This document shows, piece by piece, positions 34,011-42,498 of a stretch of 64,000 nucleotides of DNA. The stretch comes from Lichenicola sp964247755. GTDB taxonomy: Bacteria; Pseudomonadota; Alphaproteobacteria; Acetobacterales; Acetobacteraceae. The position numbers were made by a program, and so were the translations under genes. The stretch is taken from NCBI GenBank assembly GCA_964247755.1, contig CAXTVX010000001.1, positions 372,001 through 436,000 on the forward strand. Reading direction: 5' to 3'. Below the pieces are notes generated by a model. That model was not told where the DNA came from. It searched no databases and saw only the letters and a list, made by a program, of their open reading frames with translations. The number at the start of each line of letters is the position of its first letter. Positions within the stretch are counted from its first letter, which is position 1.

Positions 34011-34862
34011 TCAACCGCCGGCGTCGAGGATGGCGCGCAGTCCTTCGCGATAGGTGGGGTAACGCCATTGCCGACGCAGCGCCTCCCGGGTCAGCCGGCT
34101 CGACACCTTGCGGTTCTCCGCCCAGAAGCTGCGGCCCATCGGGCTCATCGCCGGCAGCGCGTCGGCGAGCGGGACCGCCGGCGGCGGGGCGATGCCGAGC
34201 AGGCGGGCGGCCTCCTCGATCACCACCGCACTTTCCGCAGGCTCGTCGTCGGACAGGTTGAGCACGCGTCCGGGCGGGCCCTCCGCCATGGCGGCCATCG
34301 TGGCGCCGGCGATGTCGTCGCGGTGGATGCGGCCGAAGCAGTGGCCGGGTGCTGCCACCCTGCGGCTGTCGCCGGCGCGCAGCGCGTCGAACACGCTGCG
34401 TCCGGGGCCATAGATTCCGGCGAGGCGGAGGATGTCGCATCGGCTGCCGAGCCGGGCCGCCAGTGCCAACCAGCTTCGTTCAGCCGCCACACGGCGCCGG
34501 CCGCGCGGGCCGGTCGGCGCGGGGGGCGTGGTCTCGTCGACCCAGCCGCCGCCTCGGTCGCCGTAGACGCCGGTGGTGGAGAAGTAGCCGATCCAGTCCG
34601 GGCGGTGCTGCTGCATCGCCTGGCCCAGCAGGCGGAGGATTGGATCGTCCTCGGCATCCGGCGGGGCGCTGGCCAGCCAGTGCGTGGCGCTACCGAGCAG
34701 GGCGGCCGCGTCTTCCGGACGCACCAGCGCGACGCCGGGCGGCGGCGCCGCAGCGCGCCGGCTGGTGCCGGTGACGCGATAGCCGGACTGCACCGCACAG
34801 GCGGCGACGGCGGTGGCGGAGTAGCCCAGGCCGAAGATCAGCAGGTGCGGCGGCCGGCTCAC
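34011..34862 (-). CDS. NAD(P)-binding epimerase/dehydratase-like protein (YeeZ type)
   Basis: A 283-residue extended-SDR-like protein. The dinucleotide motif is LLIFGLGYSATAVAACAVQS (GxGxxA), followed by YFSTTGVYGDRGGGWVDE, in which a Tyr/Ser-rich loop replaces the classical YxxxK, and RLAGIYGPGRSVFDALRAG. Such proteins are annotated as nucleoside-sugar epimerase-like with no proven reaction. GTG at 34862 is chosen because the conserved fold starts four residues later; ribosome binding site is weak. Confidence 0.75.
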   Translation of the reverse strand: MSRPPHLLIFGLGYSATAVAACAVQSGYRVTGTSRRAAAPPPGVALVRPEDAAALLGSATHWLASAPPDAEDDPILRLLGQAMQQHRPDWIGYFSTTGVYGDRGGGWVDETTPPAPTGPRGRRRVAAERSWLALAARLGSRCDILRLAGIYGPGRSVFDALRAGDSRRVAAPGHCFGRIHRDDIAGATMAAMAEGPPGRVLNLSDDEPAESAVVIEEAARLLGIAPPPAVPLADALPAMSPMGRSFWAENRKVSSRLTREALRRQWRYPTYREGLRAILDAGG

Positions 34863-34948
34863 CGGCAGGCCGCGCTCACGGCTGCGAGACGCAGCGCGTC
34901 GACGCTTGACCCGGATGGGGCCGGATGCGGCAGAATGGTGTCCCTGCC

Positions 34949-35797
34949 ATGAAGCGCGTCTCCCTCCTCCTCGTGCTGCTGCCGGTGGCCATCCTCGGCG
35001 TCGCCGTGCTCGGGATCGCCTGGTCGGTGCGGGCGGCCGAACCCGCGTCGCGGGCGCAGGGGGTGCAACGTCTGGCACGGCTGGAGGCTCCGCCGCATCG
35101 GGCTGCCCACATTCCCGGCGCCGACGCCGCCAACCCGTGCCTGGCGCTGCTGTCGACCGATCCGGCCGGCGCGTCGGACTACGCCGCGGACTGGTCGAAA
35201 CGCAACGGCGGCGACGGCGCGGCGCAATGCGCGGCCCTAGCGGCAGTGGCGCTGGGCGATCCGGAGGCCGGGGCGACGGCGCTCGACGCGCTGTCCCGCA
35301 CCGCGCGGCTTCCGGTGCAGCGACGTGCGGTGCTGGCGGACCAGGCCTCGCAGGCGTGGCTGTCAGCGGGCCATACGGACCGGGCACTCGCCGCCGCGAC
35401 CCTGGCGGTGTCGCTCGAACCGGGCGACCCATCGCTGCTGACCGATCGGGCGCGTGCGGCCCTCGCCGCCGGGCAGGCGTCGCAGGCGGTGACCGACCTG
35501 TCCGCGGTGCTGGCGGCGCATCCCGGGGAGGCGGAGGCGCTGGTGGTTCGCGCCACCGCGTATCGCAAGCTGGACCGGATCGACGCTGCCCGTGCCGACA
35601 TCGACGCGGCCTGTGCGGCACTGCCGGACGAGCCGGACGCGCTTCTGGAACGCGGCATCCTGCGCGAGCGGCTGGGCGACCTGGACGGCGCGCGCAGCGA
35701 CTGGGACCGGGTGCTGTCGCTGTCGCCGGACACGCACGAGGCGGACCTGGCGCAGCAGGACCTGGCGCTGCTGGAGGCCGGGCCGGACGCGCGGTGA
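34949..35797 (+). CDS. Tetratricopeptide-repeat protein with N-terminal membrane anchor
   Basis: A 282-residue protein. Residues 1-30 (MKRVSLLLVLLPVAILGVAV onward) form a signal anchor or uncleaved signal peptide, placing the rest in the periplasm. From about residue 130 it has at least four TPR-like helix pairs (AWLSAGHTDRALAAATLAVS, ALAAGQASQAVTDLSAVLAA, AYRKLDRIDAARADIDAACA, ILRERLGDLDGARSDWDRVL). Likely a scaffold. ATG at 34925 is an alternative start. Confidence 0.8.
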   Translation: MKRVSLLLVLLPVAILGVAVLGIAWSVRAAEPASRAQGVQRLARLEAPPHRAAHIPGADAANPCLALLSTDPAGASDYAADWSKRNGGDGAAQCAALAAVALGDPEAGATALDALSRTARLPVQRRAVLADQASQAWLSAGHTDRALAAATLAVSLEPGDPSLLTDRARAALAAGQASQAVTDLSAVLAAHPGEAEALVVRATAYRKLDRIDAARADIDAACAALPDEPDALLERGILRERLGDLDGARSDWDRVLSLSPDTHEADLAQQDLALLEAGPDAR

Positions 35798-35806
35798 GGC
35801 CTCGTC

Positions 35807-36988
35807 CTAGAACCGGCCGGCGAAGAAGCCGGCGATGCGGTTACAGGCTTCGCGCAGCCGGGCCTCCTCCACCGCGAAGCACAGCCTGAGGCAGCCCTCC
35901 CCTGCGGGACCGAAGGCGCGGCCAGGGGCAAGGCCGACGCGGGCCTCGCGCAGCAGCGACTTGGCCAGACCGAGGCTGTCGGTGCAGCCGGCGACCGAGA
36001 AGAACGAGTACATCGCGCCGTCCGGGCGCGGCACCACCACGCCCGGGATCGCGCCGAGCAGGGCGCAGGCCAGGTCGCGGCGGGCGCGGATCCGTGCCAC
36101 CGACTCGGCCACGAACGGCTCGCCGCCTTCGAGGGCGGCGATCGCGGCGCGCTGGATGAAGGCCGGCGCGCAAGAAGTTCCGTACTCGACCAGCTTGCCC
36201 AGCGCCGGCATCAGCGGCTCCGGCGCGTTGATCCAGCCGAGCCGCCAGCCGGTCATCGCCCAGGTCTTGGAGAACGAGTTGATCGCGACCAGGCGGTCGT
36301 CCGGCTCGGCGATGTCGAGGAACGACGGCGCCGCCGGCCGGTCGAACACCAGGCGCTCGTAGACGTCGTCGGCCAGGATCCAGATGCCGTGGCGGCGGCA
36401 GTGCCGCAGCAGCACCGCCTGCTCGTCGCGCGACAGCATCCAGCCGGTCGGGTTGGCAGGCGTGTTCAGGATCACCATCCGGGTGCCGGGCGTGAGGCTG
36501 TCGAGCAGCCGGTCGAGGTCGATTCGCCACTGCCCGGCCTCGAGCCGGAGCGGCACGGTCTCGATCGCCGCACCCGCGACCGCCGGGATTCCGCCGAGGT
36601 TGGGCCAGTGCGGCGTCGGCAGCACCACGCGGTCGCCCGGCGACAGCAGCGCCTGGCAGCAAACTTGAACGGCGTTCACGCCGGACGGGGTGACGCAGAC
36701 GCCCCTCGCGTCGGACCGGCGGCCAAGACCGATCTGATAGAGAGCGATGGCCTCACGCAGCTCGGGGATGCCGTAGTTGGACACGTAGAAGGTATCGCCC
36801 GCGTCGAGCGCCCGCTTGGCCGCCTCGCGGATGAAGGCGGGCGTGTGCGAGTCCGGCTCGCCGAACCAGAGCGGGATCACGTCCGGCAGGCCAGCGCCGG
36901 CATGCGCCACCTCGCGGATCAGCGATCCGGGCAGCGACTCGACCTCAAAGCGGGCCAGGGTGTCGAAGCCAGGTTGGCGGTGGTGCAT
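35807..36988 (-). CDS. PLP-dependent aminotransferase, class I/II
   Basis: A 393-residue fold-type I aminotransferase. Substrate Gly-loop region WFGEPDSHTPAFI, TPANPTGWMLSRDEQ with the cofactor Asn, ILADDVYERLVFD with Asp, and the Schiff-base lysine in NSFSKTWAMTGWRLGW; the carboxylate-binding Arg is in CLRLCFAVEEARLRE. Related to aspartate/aromatic aminotransferases; the donor cannot be named. ATG at 36988 is chosen by alignment with the usual N-terminus (MHHRQPGFDTLARFEVESLP). Confidence 0.88.
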   Translation of the reverse strand: MHHRQPGFDTLARFEVESLPGSLIREVAHAGAGLPDVIPLWFGEPDSHTPAFIREAAKRALDAGDTFYVSNYGIPELREAIALYQIGLGRRSDARGVCVTPSGVNAVQVCCQALLSPGDRVVLPTPHWPNLGGIPAVAGAAIETVPLRLEAGQWRIDLDRLLDSLTPGTRMVILNTPANPTGWMLSRDEQAVLLRHCRRHGIWILADDVYERLVFDRPAAPSFLDIAEPDDRLVAINSFSKTWAMTGWRLGWINAPEPLMPALGKLVEYGTSCAPAFIQRAAIAALEGGEPFVAESVARIRARRDLACALLGAIPGVVVPRPDGAMYSFFSVAGCTDSLGLAKSLLREARVGLAPGRAFGPAGEGCLRLCFAVEEARLREACNRIAGFFAGRF

Positions 36989-37086
36989 CGTGCGTGGGTC
37001 CTGCGCTCGTCGGAGGCGAAACGGGGGGTGGCGGAGGGGTAGCATGTCCCGGACAGGTGAATCCTGCGTTTCCGGAATGGCCGGCG

Positions 37087-38283
37087 TCAGGCGGCGCTGC
37101 CGGCGGCCCAGCCGCTCGACCAGGCCCACTGGAAGTTGTAGCCGCCGAGCCAGCCGGTGACGTCGACCGCCTCGCCCACGAAGAACAGGCCGGGCACCGC
37201 CTTCACCTCCATGGTGCGGGACGACAGCGCGTCGGTGTCGATGCCGCCGCGCGTGACCTCGGCCTTGGCGTAGCCCTCGGTGCCGGTGGGCACCAGCCGC
37301 CAGTCACCGAGACGGGCGGCGACGGCGGCAAGCGTGGCGGCGGGCAGGCCGCCGAGCGGGCCGGTGGCACCTTGCTCGGCCGCCACCGCCTGCGCCAGGC
37401 GCTGCGGCAGCAGCTCGGACAGCACGGTGGCGAGCTCGGCCTTGCCGCGCGTCTGCCGACGCTGCTTCAGGTGGGCGGCCACGTCCCGGCCGGGTGCGAG
37501 GTCGAGCCGCAGCGCCTCGCCCCCCTGCCAGTAGGATGATGCCTGCAGCAGCGCCGGGCCGGACAGGCCGCGATGGGTGAACAGCATCGCCTCGGGAAAG
37601 GCGGCAGTGCCGCAGCGGGCGACCACGTCGAGCGACACCCCGGCCAGGCTGCGCATCGCCTCCTGCGCGGCGCCGGTGAAGGTGAACGGCACCAGGGCCG
37701 GGGCGACGGGGGTCAGGGGAACGCCGAACTGCCGGGCGACGTCGTAGGCGAGGCCGGTGGCGCCGAGCTTGGGGATCGACAGGCCGCCGGTGGCCACCAC
37801 CAGGCTGGCGGCGGCGAAGCGGCCGTGGTCGGTGGCGACGCGCCACTCGTCCGGGCGCTCAAGCGCGGTGATGCGGTGGCCGGTGCGGAGCACGACGCCG
37901 GCGGCCTCGCATTCGGCCAGCAGCATGGCCACGATCTGGCGTGCCGAGCCTTCGCAGAACAGCTGGCCCAGGATCTTCTCGTGCCAGGTGATGCGGTGGC
38001 GCTCGACCAAAGCGAGGAAGTCGTCGGCGGTGTAGCGGGCGAGGGCCGAGCGGCAGAACCGGGGGTTGCGCGACAGGTAGCGCTCGGGGCGGCAGTCGCG
38101 GTTGGTGAAGTTGCAGCGGCCGCCGCCGGAGATGACGATCTTGGCGCCGGGCTCCGCGGCGTGGTCGAGCAGCAGCACGCGGCGGCCGCGCTGTCCTGCC
38201 GCGATCGCCGCCATCAGCCCGGCGGCGCCGGCACCCAGGATCAGGACGTCGTAGCGGGCCGGGCGGGCGTCGGCCTCAGAAAT
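37087..38283 (-). CDS. BaiN/HI0933-family flavoprotein, apparent ATT start
   Basis: NAD(P)/FAD-dependent oxidoreductase of the HI0933/YhiN family. The FAD motif YDVLILGAGAAGLMAAIAAG spans the first in-frame ATG (38214): the GxGxxG is encoded upstream of it. In that frame no ATG, GTG or TTG occurs before the preceding TGA; the best candidate is ATT at 38283 (398 residues), overlapping the GST stop by 8 nt, so translation may be coupled. Other motifs: ISGGGRCNFTN, VVATGGLSIPKLGATG, and C-terminal FFVGEAVDVTGWLGGYNFQW. Role unknown in most bacteria. Confidence 0.85.
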   Translation of the reverse strand: MSEADARPARYDVLILGAGAAGLMAAIAAGQRGRRVLLLDHAAEPGAKIVISGGGRCNFTNRDCRPERYLSRNPRFCRSALARYTADDFLALVERHRITWHEKILGQLFCEGSARQIVAMLLAECEAAGVVLRTGHRITALERPDEWRVATDHGRFAAASLVVATGGLSIPKLGATGLAYDVARQFGVPLTPVAPALVPFTFTGAAQEAMRSLAGVSLDVVARCGTAAFPEAMLFTHRGLSGPALLQASSYWQGGEALRLDLAPGRDVAAHLKQRRQTRGKAELATVLSELLPQRLAQAVAAEQGATGPLGGLPAATLAAVAARLGDWRLVPTGTEGYAKAEVTRGGIDTDALSSRTMEVKAVPGLFFVGEAVDVTGWLGGYNFQWAWSSGWAAGSAA

Positions 38284-38944
38284 CGAGGTCGCCGTAGTGG
38301 TCGGGGGGGTTGATGCCGATCACGCGGTCGCTCAGCAGGGCGCGGAAGCAGGGGCGCGACTTGACCCGGGCATACCAATCCTTGGTCGGCGGGCTCAGCG
38401 ACCAGTCGATATCGGCGATGTAGTCCAGCGAGGACAGCTGGGCGGCGGCGGCGAAGTCGGCCAGCGACAGCGATGGCCCGGCCAGCCATTTCCGCGTTTC
38501 CGCCAGCCAGCCGATATAGTCCAGGTGGTAGCGGATGTTGGCGTAGCCGGCGCGGAGCGCGGTGGCGTCGGGGTTGCCGCGGCCCATCAGGCGCTTGAGG
38601 TACTTCTCGCCCAGCAGGTTGCGCGTCACCTCGTGGTGGAACTTGCCGTCGAACCAGGCGGCGAGACGACGCACCTCGACCCGCTCGGCGAGCGTGCGGC
38701 CGAGCAGCGGGGTGTCCGGATAGGCCTCCTCCAGGTATTCGCAGATCACGCCGGAATCCGGGATCGACAGGCCATTCTCCTCCACCAGCATCGGCACCGT
38801 GCCGGCCGGGTTGAGGTCGAGGAACTCGGGCCGGCGCTCCCACACCTTCTCGTTCTTCAGCTCGAACGGCAGCCGCTTCTCCGACAGGACCAGGCGGACC
38901 TTGCGCGAGAACGGCGACAACGGGATGTGGTGCAGGATTCGCAT
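38276..38944 (-). CDS. Glutathione S-transferase family protein
   Basis: A 222-residue GST. The thioredoxin-like domain has HHIPLSPFSRKVRLVLSEK and the NPAGTVPMLVEENGLSIPDS motif (cis-Pro, Asp-Ser for glutathione); the C-terminal domain has LSLADFAAAAQLSSLDYIAD. It ends in the overlap with the BaiN-like gene and diverges from minC with an 87-bp gap that contains a 12-bp tandem repeat. Confidence 0.88.
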   Translation of the reverse strand: MRILHHIPLSPFSRKVRLVLSEKRLPFELKNEKVWERRPEFLDLNPAGTVPMLVEENGLSIPDSGVICEYLEEAYPDTPLLGRTLAERVEVRRLAAWFDGKFHHEVTRNLLGEKYLKRLMGRGNPDATALRAGYANIRYHLDYIGWLAETRKWLAGPSLSLADFAAAAQLSSLDYIADIDWSLSPPTKDWYARVKSRPCFRALLSDRVIGINPPDHYGDLDF

Positions 38945-38973
38945 GGGCGCGGAAGGTATTTCATCCCACGACC

Positions 38974-38997
38974 GGTTGCCAGAGAGGTTGCCGGAGA
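38974..38997. repeat. Tandem 12-bp direct repeat in GST/minC gap
   Basis: GGTTGCCAGAGA is followed directly by GGTTGCCGGAGA (11 of 12 identical). It sits in the 87-bp divergent gap 35 bp before minC and could be a regulator binding site for one or both sides. Confidence 0.35.
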
Positions 38998-39031
38998 GCG
39001 GGGGCCGTGTGAACGGAACGGTGACGGTTTG

Positions 39032-39862
39032 ATGACCGCCCGCCCCGCGTGCATGCTGCGCCGGTCCTGTTCCCCGAGGCCTGCCGTGCCAGACCACGCC
39101 GCCCAGACGCATGCCCAGACTCATGCCCAAACCGGTACGCAGTCGACCGCCGATCCCGGCGCCGATGAGCCGCGCCCGCTGCCGCAGATCCGGGTGCGCG
39201 GCCGCTCGTTCATGGCGCTGGTGCTGTCGCCGGAGCCGCCGCTCGGGGACTGGCTCCGGGGACTCGACGTGCAGATTGCCAAGTCGTCGGCGTTCTTCGA
39301 GGCGCGCCCGGTGATCCTGGATTGCGGACTGCTGAGCCCTGGCGACGACGGGCTGGACCGGCTGGTGCCGGCGCTGCTGGAGCGCGGCATCCGGCTGATC
39401 GAGATCGAGAACGCCGATCCGTCCTGGGCCGCGACCGCGGGCTGGGACTGGCCACAGGGCTTCGGCGGCGGCCGGGCGATCGGCGCGGTGGAGGTCCCGC
39501 CCGAGGCGCTGCCGGCGGCGCCGGACCCGGGCCGTGCCTCGCTGGTAATCGAGGACCCGGTGCGCTCGGGCCAGATCGTGTCCTATCCGGATGGCGACGT
39601 GATCGTGCTGGGCTCGGTGGCGTCCGGGTCGGAGGTGTCGGCAGGCGGCTCGATCCACGTGTATGGCGCGCTGCGCGGGCGGGCGCTGGCCGGCGTCGGC
39701 GGCAACGCCCAGGCACGGATCCTGTGCCGGCGCATGCACGCGGAGCTGCTGGCGATCGACGGGCTCTACATGACGGCGGAGGACATGGCCCCGGAGCGGA
39801 TCGGGCACTCGGTGCAGGCCCGGCTCGACGGGGAGTCGCTGGTGCTGTTGCCGCTGGATTGA
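39032..39862 (+). CDS. minC: Septum site-determining protein MinC
   Basis: Inhibitor of FtsZ ring assembly away from midcell. In the 276-residue protein the N-terminal domain follows residue ~55 (IRVRGRSFMALVLSPEPP), then a Pro-rich linker and the C-terminal beta-helix with GDVIVLGSVASGSEVSAGGS and IHVYGALRGRALAGVGG, which binds MinD and the membrane. The first ~50 residues are a His/Gln/Thr-rich extension not seen in short homologues, so a start closer to the domain is possible. First gene of minCDE, 61 bp before minD. Confidence 0.92.
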   Translation: MTARPACMLRRSCSPRPAVPDHAAQTHAQTHAQTGTQSTADPGADEPRPLPQIRVRGRSFMALVLSPEPPLGDWLRGLDVQIAKSSAFFEARPVILDCGLLSPGDDGLDRLVPALLERGIRLIEIENADPSWAATAGWDWPQGFGGGRAIGAVEVPPEALPAAPDPGRASLVIEDPVRSGQIVSYPDGDVIVLGSVASGSEVSAGGSIHVYGALRGRALAGVGGNAQARILCRRMHAELLAIDGLYMTAEDMAPERIGHSVQARLDGESLVLLPLD

Positions 39863-39923
39863 GGTAGGACACGTCGGACAGGTCCGATCTCGTATCGGAA
39901 TCGACTCGAGGAAGGGTGTGCGC

Positions 39924-40739
39924 ATGGCCAAGGTGGTGGTCGTTACTTCGGGCAAGGGAGGCGTGGGCAAGACCACGTCGACCGCCGCCCTCGGCGCCGC
40001 CCTGGCGCAAGGCAACCAGAACGTGGTGGTGGTCGACTTCGACGTCGGCCTGCGCAACCTCGACCTGGTGATGGGGGCGGAACGCCGGGTGGTGTTCGAC
40101 CTGATCAACGTGGTGCAGGGTGACGCCAAGCTGTCCCAGGCGCTGATACGCGACAAGCGGGTCGAGACGCTGTCGATCCTGCCGGCGAGCCAGACCCGCG
40201 ACAAGGACGCCCTGACTCCCGACGGGGTGGCACGCGTGATCGACGAGCTGCGGGCCAAGTTCGACTGGATCCTGTGCGACAGCCCGGCCGGGATCGAGAA
40301 GGGCGCGCAGATGGCGATGTACCACGCCGACGAGGCGGTGGTGGTGACCAACCCGGAGGTGTCGTCGGTGCGCGACAGCGACCGCATCATCGGCATGCTG
40401 GACAGCACCACGGCCAAGGCCAAGGCCGGCGACAAGATGCCCAAGCACCTGCTGCTGACGCGCTACGATTCCGCACGGGCGGCGCGCGGCGAGATGCTCA
40501 GGATCGAGGACGTGCTGGAGATCCTGTCGATCCCGCTGATCGGCATCATCCCGGAAAGCGAGGAGGTGCTGCGCGCGTCCAACCTCGGTTCCCCGGTGAC
40601 GCTGAGCAACCCGGAGAGTGCGCCGTCGCGGGCGTATTTCGACGCGGTACGACGGCTGAAGGGCGAGAGCCTGGACATGAACGTGCCGTCCGACCGCAAG
40701 GGGCTGATGGCCAAGCTGTTCAAGTGGAGGGCGGCATGA
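39924..40739 (+). CDS. minD: Septum site-determining ATPase MinD
   Basis: Deviant Walker-type ATPase of 271 residues that recruits MinC to the membrane and oscillates with MinE. The deviant Walker A is SGKGGVGKTTSTAALG; Walker B and switch regions are in VVVDFDVGLRNLDLVMG and ILCDSPAGIEKGAQ; the C-terminal amphipathic membrane helix is GLMAKLFKWR. GAAGG lies upstream of ATG at 39924. Its stop overlaps the minE start (ATGA). Confidence 0.97.
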   Translation: MAKVVVVTSGKGGVGKTTSTAALGAALAQGNQNVVVVDFDVGLRNLDLVMGAERRVVFDLINVVQGDAKLSQALIRDKRVETLSILPASQTRDKDALTPDGVARVIDELRAKFDWILCDSPAGIEKGAQMAMYHADEAVVVTNPEVSSVRDSDRIIGMLDSTTAKAKAGDKMPKHLLLTRYDSARAARGEMLRIEDVLEILSIPLIGIIPESEEVLRASNLGSPVTLSNPESAPSRAYFDAVRRLKGESLDMNVPSDRKGLMAKLFKWRAA

Positions 40740-41083
40740 GCTTCCTGTCCGGGCTGTTCAACAAGCGCAGCTCCGCACCGGTGGCGCGCGACCGGCTGCA
40801 GATCCTGCTGGCGCACGAGCGTGGCGCCGGCGAGGGGCAGAGCGACCTGATCGCCAAGCTGCGCGAGGAGATCCTGGACGTGATCGCCCGGCACGTGCCG
40901 ATCGACCGCGACAAGGTGCAGATCAAGCTCGACCGCGGGGCGGCGGTGTCGACGCTGGAGATCGACATCGAGGTGCCGGAGCTGAAGCCGGCGGCGGCCG
41001 GTGCTGCGGCCGGGATACGGGAGAACCTCCGGAGCAAGGCGGATCCGGCCAGCGGCAGCCAGAGCCTGCCGACCGGGCCCTGA
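40736..41083 (+). CDS. minE: Cell division topological specificity factor MinE
   Basis: 115 residues. The N-terminal membrane-targeting and anti-MinCD part is FLSGLFNKRSSAPVARDRLQ and ILLAHERGAGE; the topological domain continues KLREEILDVIARHVPIDRDK to VSTLEIDIEVPEL. The C-terminal ~30 residues (Ala/Gly/Ser-rich) extend beyond the usual ~90-residue length. It stimulates MinD ATPase. Coupled to minD by ATGA. Confidence 0.96.
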   Translation: MSFLSGLFNKRSSAPVARDRLQILLAHERGAGEGQSDLIAKLREEILDVIARHVPIDRDKVQIKLDRGAAVSTLEIDIEVPELKPAAAGAAAGIRENLRSKADPASGSQSLPTGP

Positions 41084-41393
41084 GGGACCCGGCCAGGCGT
41101 GGCCGCAGCGGGTATTGCTTCGTTCACCGGTAGGACCGCAGTATCATCACGGTCCCGTTACCGAGGCGGGACCAACCGGAAACCGCCACGCCGACAGATG
41201 TGTCGTGAAAGGCTTCGTCATGATGTTCCAGAGGCGAAACATTCTTGCGCGCTAGGGCGGGTCGGAAGGCGGACCTGCGGCGGGGATTAACCCTTTCTGC
41301 AGGATCGGCGTCCAGGATCGGGTCGATGCCGCTTGAGCCGGCCGGGAGTCGGAAGAACAGCGGGACAGCGTCACACCTCGTCGGGAGCCGCCC
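41084..41393. other. Gap after minE with alternative hairpins
   Basis: 310 bp without a confident gene. It contains two mutually exclusive stems (41133-41173) and a tiny possible frame at about 41208-41255 (GTG start, MKGFVMMFQRRNILAR) that is less GC-rich than its surroundings; the latter is too short to support. Confidence 0.35.
41133..41173 (+). promoter_or_regulatory. Two overlapping, mutually exclusive hairpins after minE
   Basis: Stem A pairs GGACCG (41133-41138) with CGGTCC (41150-41155). Stem B pairs GGTCCCG (41151-41157) with CGGGACC (41167-41173). Both are perfect and share 41151-41155, so only one can form at a time. This is a terminator/attenuator-like arrangement, though no U-run is present. 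Confidence 0.35.
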
Positions 41394-41585
41394 ATGAAGC
41401 CGCAGCGCGTCGTTCTCACCCCGGCACCCGGTGCCGTGTTCCTTCGGACCAGCGCAATGTCGGTGGAGATGACGCCCGGAGAGGCGCTCCGCTTCTGCGA
41501 GGAGATCAGGTCGTGCATCCAGGTGGCCCTGGCCGCCCAGGACGGCTCGGCGCTGCGCCAGATGATGGGCCAGATCCCCGGCTGA
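41394..41585 (+). CDS. Small hypothetical protein, 63 residues
   Basis: Unrecognised short protein (MKPQRVVLTPAPGAVF..., ending MMGQIPG). The middle EMTPGEALRFCEEIRSCIQV looks like an amphipathic helix pair with two Cys six residues apart. GGGAG sits 7 nt before the ATG, and the frame shows normal GC-rich third positions. It lies alone between minE and a convergent GntR gene. Confidence 0.5.
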   Translation: MKPQRVVLTPAPGAVFLRTSAMSVEMTPGEALRFCEEIRSCIQVALAAQDGSALRQMMGQIPG

Positions 41586-41606
41586 GCCGGCCGGGCGGCG
41601 CCCGGG

Positions 41607-42338
41607 TCAGAACCCGGGCAGGTGCTGCTCCAGGCGCTGGTTGCCGTGGCTGACGTCCAGCAGGGCGGCGCTGCGGGCAGCGCCGGCATCACGCCGGCGT
41701 AGCGCGTCGAGCAGCCGGTCGTGCGGGTGGCCGTCGCCGTCCAGCGGGCGCAGCGGACGGTCGAAGCTGAGCACGTAGAGCGGGCCGAGACGCATCCACA
41801 GGCCTTCCAGGGTGCGCAGGATCAGCGGCGCCCGGCCGGCACGGCAGACCAGGCGGTGGAAGGCGGCGTTGGCGTCGAGCATAGCCAGGTGCTGCTGGCG
41901 CAGGTGAGCGGCGACGCAGCGGGCGTTCACCTGTTCCAGCTCGTCGATCTGCGCGCCGTCGGCGAACTCCGCCGCCCGCTCGGCGGCGCGCGCTTCCAGG
42001 TCGCCGCGCATGGCGGCGAGTTCGCCGAAGTCGGCCCGGTTCATCACCGGCACGATCGCCGAGCCGCGTTCGTCGAGGCAGAGCGCCTGCTCCGACACCA
42101 GCCGCAGCAGCGCCTCGCGCACCGGGGTCGGGCTCAGGCCCAGCTCGGCGGCCAGCGGGCGGAGGATCAGGCGGTGCCCGGGGCGCAGCCGGCTGGAGGT
42201 CAGGGAGCGGCGGATCTGCGCGTAGGCGCGCTGGCTGAGGCTGTCGCGGCCGCCTTCGGCGCCGGGCGACGTCGGCAGCAGGCCGGTTCCGTCATGCGCC
42301 GCGGCGTCCACCGTGTCGGCAAGCACTCGATCGTTCAC
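41607..42338 (-). CDS. GntR-family (FadR/FCD-type) transcriptional regulator
   Basis: A 243-residue regulator. The winged helix-turn-helix is residues ~40-100 (LSQRAYAQIRRSLTSSRLRP, LILRPLAAELGLSPTPVREA), followed by an all-helical FCD-type effector domain with AAFHRLVCRAGRAPLILRTL and a C-terminal DGDGHPHDRLLDALRRRD. It probably senses an organic acid. No metabolic gene cluster is adjacent. GTG at 42338 is the best start by length; in-frame ATG at 42488 would add an unlikely extension. Confidence 0.82.
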   Translation of the reverse strand: MNDRVLADTVDAAAHDGTGLLPTSPGAEGGRDSLSQRAYAQIRRSLTSSRLRPGHRLILRPLAAELGLSPTPVREALLRLVSEQALCLDERGSAIVPVMNRADFGELAAMRGDLEARAAERAAEFADGAQIDELEQVNARCVAAHLRQQHLAMLDANAAFHRLVCRAGRAPLILRTLEGLWMRLGPLYVLSFDRPLRPLDGDGHPHDRLLDALRRRDAGAARSAALLDVSHGNQRLEQHLPGF

Positions 42339-42498
42339 GGCCGGCCGCCCATTGCTGTGCCCGCTCCGCCGGGCGGAACGGAGCGGTTTCGTCGTTTCGT
42401 TGACGTATGTAACAAACCGGGGGGCCGGTTGTGAAGCGGCACCTGCTGCAATCCAGGGTCCTGATGCGCCGGCACCCCGGTGGTGCAAGCAGGGATCG

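Noticed and set aside
41208..41255. 16-codon frame (MKGFVMMFQRRNILAR) after minE
   Set aside because: It is less GC-rich than its surroundings, but too short to support without expression data; only noted in the gap description.
42360..42425. Imperfect GTTTGTT/AACGAAAC repeat as the GntR operator
   Set aside because: Too many mismatches and an off-centre spacer; no second copy to compare.
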